From assembly GCF_965363235.1 (NCBI RefSeq), contig NC_134839.1, positions 80,749,410 to 80,813,409 of the forward strand: a stretch of 64,000 nt of DNA, read 5' to 3'. The stretch comes from Mytilus galloprovincialis. Taxonomy: Eukaryota; Mollusca; Bivalvia; Mytilida; Mytilidae. Below the pieces are notes generated by a model. That model was not told the DNA's origin and did not search any database. It saw nothing but the letters and a program-made list of their open reading frames with translations. Positions 11,561-23,090 of this stretch are shown piece after piece. Made by a program: the position numbers and the translations under genes. The stretch's first letter is position 1; each line of letters opens with the position of its first letter.

Positions 11561-11966
11561 AAAATACTGATATGATACTGTTTTATATATCTCAGGAATC
11601 CATCAAACTCACATTGTAAGTCACATAGTCATGCATACTATATTTTATATAATCAAGTTAGATTTAAAAATGTTGTTCGAAAGTGGTAATTAGAGCTTAA
11701 TTTGAAGGGTCTTTTTGCAGTATAGACCAGTATTGTACCGAGGCATTATTGGTTGTAGTTTAAATAATTTTTATATAGAATTTTGCATTTTTCGCATCTT
11801 TTTTTATTCTATGTCAAATAGTCATTAGTTGGTGCTGTTTTAATAACTTAAATTTTGCATTTTTGTAAAATAATCGATTTTAAGGGAGTGCGGACGTCTC
11901 ATATTTCTGTGTGGTGAATTGAAAAAAATGTTTTACTGAACTTCTATGATACTCGGTTGACATGAT

Positions 11967-11972
11967 AATAAA
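11967..11972 (+). promoter_or_regulatory. Candidate polyadenylation signal, CerS copy 1
   Basis: AATAAA 407 bp after the stop codon of the first ceramide synthase. It is the first clear hexamer seen after the stop; AT-rich surroundings make chance matches easy. Confidence 0.35.
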
Positions 11973-13198
11973 AAGTGCACATATAAATTAAAGATGAATG
12001 CTTTTTTTTAACTTATGTATACACTGAGTCTGTATTGTTGTGTAAGGATATGTTAAATGTGATGGCTAGGTTCAGGTGATGCTGAGTCTAGGTCTAAAGT
12101 GGAGATTTAGACATATAACAGTGAAAGTAGCAATACATTTGAGTATGGCTAAAAATCTTGCAGAATATAAATCATGTTGGTTAACCCCATGTACATGTAA
12201 GTCGATTTCAATCCAGACAAGACATGTTAACATATTTTTTTCAAAGTGTTCTTAGTTGTAATGGCATTCAGTATAAAATGCAACTTTGATAGTTCACTGT
12301 TAACAGAAAAAATAAAAGACTTAAATGTATTTTACCAAATTCTTCATATTTTTCTTTCTAGTCATTGCTTAACTCTTAATAAATTAAAATTGTAAAAACT
12401 CTATTTTACAACCAAAATTACATGTCTGTTAAAATATGTCATGTTTAATCAGCTATGTGTTAATAATCATATTTTAATCATTATATATTTTTACGATTAT
12501 GTATATTTTTTATGCAATTGAGCATCCATCTGACACATGTTTTATTATTATATATTTTTTTTTAAATAAATGGCATTATCCATTGATTCTTGATAGAGTT
12601 TGTCATATCTTAACTAAAATATAAGTGTGTGAATAAAAACTATCATTCAGAAAGTCTTTGTAGCAAAAATGAAATTTACAATCAGAAGGGTAAACATAAA
12701 GCATCAGAAGTTTCAGTGAGAAAATACGGGATACAAAAGTACAATGAAAAGAACACTTAATAACTTTGGTGCCCGAAGTATTTATATTCATGGATTTATC
12801 CTCAGTTTTAGGTACGCTCAAACACATACAAATGAAAGCCAACAACGTTTTAATATCAGAACACGTGAGTAGCTATAAAACCGAGGCCTAAAAATAATGA
12901 CAAAGCACATGACAATTGTTTGCTAACGTCAATTTTGCCTGATGAGGGTTGGAGGCGTTTTTGAAGAGAATGATTATCTCAATATAAAACGGGCAGACTG
13001 GACAATGGCTGACAAAAAAAAAACCGGCATGTTCAACAATTTGTCAATCAGAAAGAGGAGGCATGCAAATGAATGCCGATAACACTAAGTGATGCATTAC
13101 CAAAACATTAAAACAAGCAGTTAAATAAATATGCTCAATCTTTCCAAAACGATATGAAGTGCTTCGCAGTATCACAAATTATATTGTATTTCCTGTCA
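11973..13198. other. AT-rich intergenic stretch
   Basis: Nothing coding or repeat-like could be supported here. The few open frames (such as 12603-12845 minus) lack domain features and look like chance. Confidence 0.5.
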
Positions 13199-13351
13199 TA
13201 TTTCTTCGATAGAGTGTTGCTGCTCACAAGGAAGCTATTAAACAAAGAGTCCCAAATGGTGAAGTTGAAATCATCCCCTCGAAAATTTTATTAACGCCGT
13301 CACGAGTTGGTTGACCGTTATGGACGATTCACAGATGATGTCGGATATCTG
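13199..13351 (+). pseudogene. Penelope-like reverse transcriptase remnant
   Basis: GTTGCTGCTCACAAGGAAGC and GAGTTGGTTGACCGTTATGG match the C-terminal end of the reverse transcriptase at 47098-47215 and 61640-61745. Only about 150 bp remains, with small deletions; it is an old fragment. Confidence 0.75.
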
Positions 13352-14513
13352 GAGTACCACAACTTTTGTAGTGTAGCTCGGAAAAGCAACTGATTACTGC
13401 AAGCAATTGTGTGCATGTGCAGGAATAATTTACGGTAGCAATAAACAGTTAGGAAAAAATATCAAAATTTGCTCTCATAAATCCATCCCCTTTTCAATGC
13501 TTTCTTGCAATATAAAGCTTACTATTTGTTTCATATATGTGCATATGTATGTAATCAGAATCTTCCATAGATTTTATATCCAGTATATAAAATGGTAAAA
13601 TATAGTTTCTTTTGGGTGTATCCATGGCAACAATCTGCATTTATTTGCTATAAAATATTGCAAAAAGGGGGGAAAAGATGTCACATATTTCCCCAAAATT
13701 TGGCTAAAAGTAGAATTTCAATCGCTTGAAGTAATACCTTTTCTGAAGCTGTTTACATATATCTTTCAGTTAATCCAATGAAAATCATATGTCTTTCGTC
13801 ACATTTTTTTGTAAAATTGCGTCAAAAACTTCGTGTAGAAAAAAGTGTTTGTAAACATTACATTAATTTCTGGACCGATGGCTGGTCTAGCTATTAAAAT
13901 ACGGAGAGTCAAACTGAAAACAGCCAATAAAACATGTAAAAAATAATCTTGATGATTTTATAAACCATCTTTGAAGGCTAAATTAGTACTCAGCTATCTA
14001 AAAATGAATTTTATTACACAATTCTAACTTTCATATTTGAAAAATCCTAAATCCAAAATGCGAAACTAAACTGCTAACTGTGTATTGCTACCTACAGTGA
14101 ATAAATCGGTGCAAGATACTGGTATAAAGGATATCAACACAGCCTGGCGTACCCACCACCAATTTACAACGGGCCGGCAGTTGGTCTTATCCAATATGAG
14201 CTAAGGACGATATCCCAATTAAAAAACTTAGGCACTAGTAGCTATCTATTTTTATTTATATTTCTTAAATTTGGTTTCAGTTTCTTTATTATTAGTAATA
14301 TGAAACAAAATGCGACTTAAGAAGAAATCGGCTTCGTTCTGATTATCGTTCAGAGGGAATTGTGAAAGAAAATTAAATATACCATATAACAGTTCCACTC
14401 AGTCTAACAGATTATTGGCTATATTCGGATCTCCTTGATTAAACAGACACGCGATATAGTTAATTCTGACTAAATAGTACTATTTATGTTTCATGCCTGT
14501 CATACGTGTTTTT
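13352..14513. other. Intergenic, no recognised feature
   Basis: AT-rich sequence without a supported gene. The frame at 13407-13598 is low in complexity and shows no domain. Confidence 0.45.
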
Positions 14514-15480
14514 ATACGACCCCAAAAAAATTTTGGGTTCGTAAATGGTATGATGTCGTCGTCTGCGTCGTCGTCGTCCGAAGACACTTTGGTTTCCGGG
14601 TAATAACTTTAGTTTAAGTGAATAGATCTTAATGAAATTTTTTCAGAAGGTCTAATACCACAAAAGGAAGGTTGGGATTTATTTTGGGGATGATGGTCCC
14701 AACCGTTTAGGAATTAGGGGCCCAAAAGGGTCCAAAACAAGCATTTTTCTAGTTTCAGGATAATAACTTGTTTACAAGTATTTCAATTGCTCTGAAATTA
14801 TACCGTAATGTTTAAAATCACAAGTAGAAGGTTTGGATTCATTTAAGGGGTTATGGGGCCAAATTTTAGGAAGAAAGGGGCAAAAACAAGCATTTTTCTA
14901 GTTTCCAGACAATACCTTGTGTGTAATTGCATGGATCTCTCTGAAATTGTACCACAATGTAGCATATAATAAAGGGGAGGCTTGGATTAAGTTTTGGGTT
15001 AATTGCCCAAAATATGTAGGAATTAAGGGCCAAAAAGAAGCATGTTTCTAGTTTTCAAACAATCATGACAATATCTTGTGTTTAAGTGTATGGATCTCTC
15101 TGAAATCGTACTACAAGGTTCAATATTACAAAGGAAAGCATGGGATTGAGTTTAAGGGTTATTGCTCCAAAGGGGGGTCAATAAAGTGGGGGGGATCTCA
15201 GTTTACCATTTTTTTAAGGGATTTTTTTTTTCAACATTTTTCAAATTTCGAATTTTGAAAAGTTTCAAGAAGAAATATTCAATTGCACAGTATTGTGCAA
15301 TAGATGTGTTAGATCTTTAACCACATTAATTTTGTGGCAAAAACCTATATTATGTCAAAAATTTGATCACAATCAAAATTCAGACAGTATCAAGCTTGAA
15401 TATTGTGACCAAATTTGCCCCAACTGTTCAGGGTTCGACCACTGGGGTCGTATAAAGCTGCGCCCTGCGGAGCACCTGGT
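14514..15480 (+). mobile_element. TATACGACCCC-ended element with internal tandem repeats
   Basis: The left end TATACGACCCC (14514-14524) is mirrored by GGGGTCGTATA (15444-15454), followed by AAGCTGCGCCCTGCGGAGCA. Inside, about four diverged units of roughly 150 bp share GATCTCTCTGAAAT, an AAGG-TGGGAT stretch and GGGGCCAAAA-like words. No protein is encoded, so it is a non-autonomous DNA element or similar. A fragment lies at 4503-4690. Confidence 0.7.
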
Positions 15481-15584
15481 TTGTAAATTGTTTTGTTATG
15501 AATTAGCCCGTTATTTTCTCAATTGAATTGTTTCAATTTTTATGTTGGGCTTTCTATACCAACTTTAAGGTCAGGGTTTTCTTA

Positions 15585-15690
15585 TTGTTGAAAGCCGTAC
15601 AGTTGCATATGATTGGTTACATCCACTTTATTTAGACCTCTGGTTGATAGTTGTTTTATTGTCAATCATATCACATCTATCATAATGTTG
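15585..15690 (-). repeat. SINE-like repeat (family C), minus copy
   Basis: ATTGTTGAAAGCCGTACAGT and TTGTCAATCATATCACATCT match, inverted, the family with ATGTGGTATGATTGCCAATG at 20947. It forms an inverted pair with the copy at 16207-16330. Confidence 0.6.
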
Positions 15691-16206
15691 ACGTTTTACA
15701 CTTGTTTGTTGTGTGAACCGGTGTTGAGTGTCACATTATTCTGTTCTGATTACTATTGCGTAGTAGGCGGATGCAAGATAGTAATTGCCCCTTCACTTTC
15801 AGGGATTTTCTGTGTTTGCCTCCACCTACCCAATTTTTGGTAAACAAAATAATTGCCAAAATAAGAAATAAACACAATAGAGGACACCACATATGTAACT
15901 ACTGTTCTTTCAGACTATGCAATTTTTATTTTTTTCGCTTTGTCACTCTCAGACAGACACTTCCACGGACAGAAGAAAAAGAAATTACGTTGAAATTTTT
16001 ATTTTTATTTACTTATATTATTCACTGTAAATAGAAATTAGATCCCACACACCCGCGGCATAGTAAAATCAGTGCCCGGCATGTTATCATCAGTATGTTG
16101 ACGGAGTGCTGAATTATAAAGAAGGGGGTTGTCCTCTTCTTTAGTCTACTCCTATGCCACTAAGTGCCGTTTAGGACCCCAACTTTCTAATTTGTATATA
16201 AATTAT

Positions 16207-16330
16207 AAGGTGTGGTATGAATGTCAAGACCAGAGACAGAATGACGTAGAAGTTATAACAACTGTATATCATATTAGTCTTCAACTATGAGCAAAAACCA
16301 TACCGCATGGGAAGCTATTATGGACCCAAA
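16207..16330 (+). repeat. SINE-like repeat (family C), plus copy
   Basis: GGTGTGGTATGAATGTCAAG and CAACTATGAGCAAAAACCAT are diverged versions of the family C words at 20947-21060. Confidence 0.55.
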
Positions 16331-18307
16331 ATTATTTATGTATGTTCTTTAAAATTATTTTCATTAATAATTCATTGATAAAATTAACATATAACAAGCA
16401 AGGAATGTTATTTTGCAGATGGTTAAGCCTCGGTCACACCTTACCGGATAGCACGAACGGACGCCTAACGGACGAAAATAAAAGTTGTCCGTTGACAAAA
16501 TTGTTATCCGTTGGGAGTACGTTGATGTACTGCCCCCCCCCCCAAAAAAAAAAACGGACGCGTAATGAATGCATAGCGGACACACACCGATATCTGACAT
16601 ATCAATAATTGGCATTTCTGATGCGAAAGTCTGTTACTCATTCGTTCAATATCCGTTTTATCCGTTAAACGTCAGGTAGAAGTCCGTTGATGAATTTATC
16701 TTCCAGACCTCCAACGTATGTATAACAGACACGTAACGGATACAAAACGGAAACGAAACGGATGAGTACCGTACAAAACGGATGAGTACCGGACGTTCAA
16801 CGTACATTTCATCCGTTGGACGTCCGTTCAAAGTTTTGAACATGCTCAAAAATTTCCACCGGACAGAACGGACGTCGACGGATAAAACGTACGCTAAATT
16901 GACATGCAACGGATATAGACGGACGTATAACGGACATGAACGGATTGAAAAAAAGTTATCCGTTAGGGGTGCAATCAACAGTTTTTTTCTATGACTCTCT
17001 ATATTTTGAGGGACCATACATAAGTGACCCTTAGTGGTGGACTGATTAATAAAGATACTTGTATAAAACTAGGTACATGTATCACTGGAATCAGAATGTT
17101 CTTTAGTTTATAATGAAATAAAAATATTGTGTACTTTCAATATATTAATAAAGTTCCATGCAGTGAACATGAGGAAAAAAAGGCCTAATTTGAACATAAA
17201 AAACCTGAAACCAGGTCATGTGCACACCCATGAAGACATGATCCATGCACATTTTACATGATCAAAACTGTATGAAATTCATAGGTTTTTACCTGGCCTT
17301 ACAAAAAAATCTTGTTTCAGGGTACGGTTACCTGCTCCGAAAAGAGCTACAGTGGCTGCAGATAAGTTTTCAATTTTCACTGCCACAAAAAACAGGATGT
17401 TTACAATGTTGTCTCCCCTCAAAACATATATATTTGACATATAAATTATTTCAATCATTAAACCTGTTTTAATTGAAAGCTAGTTAACTAATTTTTACAA
17501 TAAAAAAAAATACAAAAACATGATACTTTTTCACCAATAAAGTAAATAAACAGGGGTGTCCCTCCATGGTTATTTTTAGTCGGGGAATAACCCCTAGTTT
17601 TTTTTATACGAAACTGTTTATAGCACCCTAGGCATTCGTTCAAGCTATCCGTTAAGGTGTGATCGAGGCTTTACGGATAGCTCGAACGGATGCCTAACGG
17701 ATAACTTTTTTCAATCCGTTCATGTTCGTTTATACGTCCGTTCTTATCCGTTAGACCTCCGTCCATATCCGTTGCATGTCCGTTTAGCGTACGTTTTAAC
17801 CGTCGACGTCCATTCTGTCTGGTGGAAAATTTTGAGCTTGTTCAAAACTTTGAACGGACGTCCAACGGATAAAAAGTCCGTTGAACGTCCGGTAGGCGTC
17901 CGTTTTGTACGGTACTCGTCCGTTTCGTTTCCATTTGGTATCCGTTACGGATCCGTTATACATCCGTTGGAGGTCTGGCAGATAAATTCACCAACGGACT
18001 TCTAACAGACGTCTAACAGACAAAACGGATGTTGAACGAATGTGAAATGGACTTCTATCGGACGTATAACGGATAAAACGGATGATGAACGGATCTGAAA
18101 CGGATAAATGCCAATTAAAAATTCGCGTCAGAAATTGCCAGTTAGATATTTTAAGGTTCATGAATTCTTATTATTCATAATCGATCTTAGAGTAAGGACA
18201 CGTCTTCACAATCAAGCAGCTCTTATTCCGGCCAGACACTGTCCTTTGGTGGCATTTTGAAGAACAAACCAAACCAGTTACACAGAAACATTTTGAATAT
18301 TTATGCG

Positions 18308-18760
18308 ATTTACATCTTCTATACTATTAAACGAGAAGACCTCATTTTGTGTGTCGCTTCTCTTCCTTCCACGATTTATTAATCACCATGCCTCTGTGTT
18401 CTATAGGTAACATGCATAGTCGCATTTGTCATCCATTCTTATGATTATTAAGATTGAGTCATTTTTGGAGAAAAACGACAAAAAAAGGAGTCCGGATATT
18501 GATTTCGTCATCAGATTGACTTTTAGTCATATATTAGACTTCCGGCTAAAACAACCAATCGTATGATAGATAACAAAAATCGAAAAATAAATAAGCCAAT
18601 CAGAGCGTTCTCCATATCATGGTGTTTAGATCGCAAGAACCACAACTATTATACCTCCTTAGAGAGGACAATTATTTACATGTAAACTACGATTATGCTA
18701 CTTTAATATATAGATCCTCTCTGTATTCTGTCTACTGTTTTCTTTGAAATGTTTACTATT
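18308..18760. repeat. Probable dispersed repeat inside the foldback
   Basis: A block starting TTCTATACTATTAAACGAGA differs in composition from its neighbours and has no ACGGA words, so it appears to be inserted between the foldback arms. I have no second copy in the window to prove it is repetitive. Confidence 0.35.
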
Positions 18761-18767
18761 TAAGGGG

Positions 18768-19020
18768 TCATACCAGTTGCATGTATATTAAAATAAGTAA
18801 AACATGTGGAAACAAGAATGTGTCCATAGTACAATGATGCCACCTCGGCACTATATTTACTAAGTTTCGAGTTGATTGGACTTCAACTTCATCAAAAACT
18901 ACCTCGATCAAAAACTTTAACCTGAAGCGGGACAGACGGACGGACGTCACGAACGAACGAACGAACGCACGGATGTACAGACTAGAAAACATAATGCCCA
19001 TAAATGAGCATAAAAATTTA
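18768..19020 (+). repeat. Interspersed repeat, second copy of the 1-330 family
   Basis: ACTACCTCGATCAAAAACTT, the CGGACGGACGT run, an ACGA microsatellite (about 18951-18966) and CATAATGCCCATAAATGAGC match 1-330 in opposite orientation. Confidence 0.65.
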
Positions 19021-19079
19021 TTGTCGAAAGTGAAAGTAGTGATTTGGCGAAAATAAAAGTAGGACAGAGACTAGAGGGA

Positions 19080-19265
19080 GGCAAGACCTTTTCGGGACTT
19101 CGGGATCGGTTGTTTTTAAGCTCAGGATCTGGGGATTGATCACTACGGGATCCGGGGATATATTTTTCGATTTCGGTATTTCGGGATGTAAATTTTTTTA
19201 AATTCTGCATCTCGGGATTTCATGTTTTTAAGACCCGGATTTCGGGATCAGGACCCCTCCGACCA
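19080..19265. repeat. CGGGAT-word array
   Basis: The words TTCGGGAT, CGGGATCC/GG and TCGGGATTTC recur at irregular spacing for about 180 bp and stop sharply at both sides. No open frame or pairing pattern explains them. Confidence 0.55.
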
Positions 19266-20010
19266 TCCCTCAAATTAGCCTTAGTCGGCCTTAGTCATTT
19301 GTACAAGATTCGTATCCTACCATTGGCATGTTAATAAGGCTCTCAAAAGAAAAAGCACTGATGTATCTGATTGTCCTAGAAGCATATTTTATTAGACTAA
19401 TAATGGTCTATACATTGTATATAAGTAGTTACATTTATTTCATGTTTGAAGCGGTGTAAATTTTTAATTTAATTTGACTTTTACCAAAAGATGCATTGTA
19501 GCAAAGGAGAAGAATAATTGTGGTCTGAGGCCAGAAACACGAAAATAGTTGAATTTAACAGAAAGGAAACAAATATCGGACTTTGGAAAAAGGGAGAGGG
19601 CTTTTGATACCGGTTTTTCTGAAATTCTCCAGGATACATAATTATCTTTTACAAACATAATCCTACAACCGTTCACAAGCTGAATATGTGTTCTAGTGTA
19701 TTATTATAGTCGCCTTTAATTTTTCCGTATAGTTTGTTCATCCGTTTTATCCGGTACGCTTCCGTTAGGTGTCCGTTTTATGCGGTACTCGTCCGTTGGA
19801 TATACGTTCGACATCCGTTCTGTCCGGTACGTTTCCGTTTCTCGTACGTTGCATATCCGGTGTGTGTCCGTTATGCATTCGTTACGCGTCCGTTTAAGTT
19901 GGTCAGTACATCAACGGACTCCCAACGGACAAAAATTTTGTCAACAGACAACTTTTATTTTCATCCGTTAGGCGTCCGTTCGTGCTATCCGGTAAGGTGT
20001 GACCGAGGCT

Positions 20011-20946
20011 TATATTCGCGTAATTATACGAAATACGTTCGGTACGTTATCAGTCAAAAACGCAAACTCAAGGTCACCCGCTGTAAAAAGATGGCATTAG
20101 CCTAGGCGGGCACACTTATTCCATTATTCCCTAACTAGGATTACGTTAGAACACAAAACGAACTAAAATATTATTCAGACCAAAATAGTCGGATGCGAAT
20201 TTCATTTCTTATCATGTCTAATAAATAAAATTGAGAATGGAATAAATGTCTATTTTTTCAAAGATTTTTATCAAACGGGGATTTTAACGACTGCAATAGG
20301 TAAACTAACCATTATAGAAAGCATCCTCGTTTAGAAACTATGGTGTGTCGTAAACACAGAACAGAAAAATTGTATACAATATAGGCTGTCTTTTGTCAAT
20401 CTCTTATAGAGCAGAAAATAATGTATGATGATATAAAAAAAGTTTTAGCTGGTTTTAAAAATTTTGATATTGTGTAAGAATAAAACACGAACTAGGTCAT
20501 ATCAAATAAGAAAACAAAATATTTCTCCATCATGAAAAATGTTGGAAATTGAAAAGGAAGATAAGGTTATTGCTTACTAAAATACTAGATAAAAAAATGT
20601 TGACTTCGCATTTCTTATAAATGTTATTTGGATTTGGATTTTAAATATGTTCGCCTCAAGCATAACTGAAGAGACATAAGTATAAATTGTCTAAATGTGC
20701 AGCTGGTACTGTAACAGACCATGCAAGGGCTGTATAGCCAGTGAAGGTCGTTAATAACTTCCATATGTTTGGTACCGTGAAAGATTTAATTTATACGTTT
20801 AGGGATTTTTAGAGGAAAAGACGGAGTTTTTACTTCTTTTAATTTTCATGAGTGTTAAGTTATTTTTTTTTCCTTTTCGGATACCGTTTTACTTGGGTTT
20901 CTTTATTGGTTATTTATATAGTGACACAATTTTTAACAGAAATATA
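20011..20946. other. Intergenic, no recognised feature
   Basis: AT-rich, no supported gene or repeat copy found. Confidence 0.45.
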
Positions 20947-21310
20947 AAAAAGAAGATGTGGTATGATTGCCAATGAGAAAAGTCTCCCTTAAGCTTATGA
21001 CACAGTACACCGTACGGCCCTCAACAATGAATAAAGCCAATACCGCTAAGTCAGCATAGAAAGAAAGCTTCTGCAGCAAAGATGAGCGCTACTCGTTCCG
21101 AGAGTCTAGCATTAGTCCAGACGGTGAATGGAAGATAAAACATGCATTTACATTGTCATTTCGGGGCCTTATATAGCTGATTATGCGGTTTGGGCTTTGC
21201 TCATTGTTGACTGAGGCCGTACAGTGACCTATAGTTGTTAATTTCTGTGTCATTTTGGTATCTTGTGGAGAGTTGTCTCATTGGCAATCATACAACATCT
21301 TCTTTCTTTT
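20947..21310. repeat. Family C repeats as an inverted pair
   Basis: Left arm: AGAAGATGTGGTATGATTGC, then CAATGAG (about 20951-20980). Right arm: the inverse ending CAATCATACAACATCTTCTT (about 21284-21303). The pair can fold back. The middle holds unrelated sequence. Confidence 0.65.
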
Positions 21311-21370
21311 ATATAATACAATAGTTAAAAAATAAAAACGAGAACTGTATTTACGAAAATATAAATGGCG

Positions 21371-21531
21371 CAGTGGCGGATCCAGAGGGGGGGTTCCGGG
21401 GGTCCGCACCCCCCCTTTATTTTGGCCGATCAATGCATTTGAATCGGGACATATGTTTGCACCCCCCCTGCACCCCCCCTTTGCCCTGGGCTAGCACCCC
21501 CCCCTTTCGAAAATTCCTGCATCCGCCACTG
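21371..21531. mobile_element. Short MITE with CAGTGGCGGATCCA / CATCCGCCACTG ends
   Basis: Terminal inverted repeats CAGTGGCGGATCCAG and CTGCATCCGCCACTG enclose C-rich sequence (several CCCCCC runs). The flanks on both sides read TGGCG (21366-21370 and 21532-21536), a likely 5 bp target duplication. No coding capacity; the 21373-21573 frame is an artefact of the C-rich runs. Confidence 0.85.
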
Positions 21532-21536
21532 TGGCG

Positions 21537-22875
21537 TATTACGAAATATGATTATCCTATTTATTTACGTTAGAAATTCACATGCATGACCAAAATTATA
21601 ATTTTTCAAGCAGACATTGAACCATGAAAATGAGGTCAAGGATAATGGACATAAGACAGACTGAAACTTCGAAACATAATGTATATGCAAACAAGGTATG
21701 ACGCATTCATGTATTCTACCTTTTCAAATATAAAGCTTTAGGCAAATTGTTTACACAGCCGTTGCCGATTAATAAACCCTTTATCTTAGTTTAAAAAAAA
21801 AAAATATTTCCCCATATCTCGTATCTGGCGACGAAATTCACAGGCGACAAAATACTGATTCTTAATGCTCACAGCCAATTGAGTTTATATTTAACTTGGT
21901 CTGGGGCTTATCAAATAACGATTAGCTGTAAGCAATTTTTACATCACCATGCAGTTCAACCACTTCATGCTTGCTAATAATTTGCAATTTTTTAACACTT
22001 TCTCTACAAGTTAAGTTAAGTATCTTTAAGATAATATATTTTGGCACCTACTCAAACTAGTTTTTATCTTAAATCAAAAACATGCATAATATGTATTCGC
22101 TCACTCCTATACTGTGTATACCTAAGAAAATCTTCGAATTAAGACTTCAATAGATTCAGGGCTGTTTCTTTCATTGAAGCTTTTAAACCATGGTTTTAGA
22201 AGAAAAGCTTAAGTCATCCTTTTTCAAAGTTTTAATAATGTTATGATGAGTTGGCTCAACTTGGTTGACTGTTTTTGGAATACATGTGTTACATTTATAC
22301 CACGGATATGTACCAATTGTCGTATCAACAGTCTCGGTCTATTTTCTTCAATTGTGAAATTACAGCCGGGTAGAATGGCGTTCCGACTGTATGGAAATCA
22401 AGAAGGAATATTTTGCTCTTTAAACTTTTATTTTAGCAGAATGGCAAGACCGAAAAACAAACTCCAAACTAGATGTAATGTAACATACAAACAATATCAA
22501 TATATAAGCACAAACAATTAAAGGATTAAGCAGATTAACAGATGCCGAATAGAAATAAGAATACCGGTAGATTAAAAGATTAATTAATGACCGACACGTA
22601 GATGCAAATTATAGTCCTAACTGTCACAGAGAATAAATAATTAAATGAATAGAGTAATTGCATTTAAAAACTTTGTCCAAGATTATAACACATAATCTGT
22701 GTGAAACACTTATGCCTACATTTACGACAAAGTCCAGAATTATATAATAAATGCAAAACATGACCATGCATTAAAACAATTGAATTAATAAAATGTTGTT
22801 TGAAAACGAATTAAACAGTTAAAATAGTCCGGTCATAAAATCACAGAATGAGTCTACTTACAATAATCAGCAGCA
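21537..22875. other. Intergenic, no recognised feature
   Basis: No gene supported. The 22243-22521 frame (92 codons) has no recognisable domain, and no splice-linked partner could be found. Confidence 0.4.
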
Positions 22876-23090
22876 CGTCGGGTGCCACAAGAGGAACACG
22901 ATATGTTTATCCTGTCGGAGCACCTGAGATCACCCTGCTTTTCTGGTACAGTTTGTGATGCTCATTTTTTAGATTTTAAAGTAGTGTATTGTAGAGTACT
23001 TATTTGTTTTTCCGTCGTTTTTCGTGTTTTTCTGGCATGATTTTGTCCGTCTACCTTCGACTCATATGTTTTTACCATCCCTTTTTAATC
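22876..23090 (+). repeat. Diverged Penelope-like 3' tail
   Basis: CACGTCGGGTGCCACA and GGAGCACCTGAGATCACCCT match the tail of the copies at 47333 and 61867; the rest has drifted. Confidence 0.55.

Larger units (their letters stand above)
16424..20010. repeat. Nested foldback element built of ACGGA/TCCGT words
   Basis: The outer arms are near mirror images: 16424-16612 starts AAGCCTCGGTCACACCTTAC and 19735-20010 ends GTAAGGTGTGACCGAGGCTT. Inside lie a second inverted pair, 16613-16972 and 17695-18118, and a further outer-end sequence, inverted, at about 17637-17673. All arms are packed with ACGGAC, ACGGAT and their complements every 8-15 bp. Unrelated repeats occupy 18120-19690. Short frames here translate to repeated RPF/VRSV-like words and are artefacts. 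A run of about 12 C followed by about 12 A sits near 16531-16554. Confidence 0.75.

Noticed and set aside
15756-16034. 92-codon plus-strand frame in a repeat-rich stretch
   Set aside because: Overlaps another open frame and lies between family C repeats; no recognisable protein.
16658-17017. 119-codon minus-strand frame and neighbouring frames rich in VRSV/RPF words
   Set aside because: The wording comes from ACGGA/TCCGT repeats in the foldback arms; frames on both strands are open for the same reason.
18951-18966. Possible CRISPR-like or regulatory array from GAACGAACGAAC
   Set aside because: A simple ACGA microsatellite inside a dispersed repeat.
21373-21573. 66-codon proline-rich frame
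   Set aside because: Produced by C-rich runs inside a MITE.
22243-22521. 92-codon plus-strand frame
   Set aside because: No domain, no splice partner and no codon pattern beyond chance could be seen; left uncalled.
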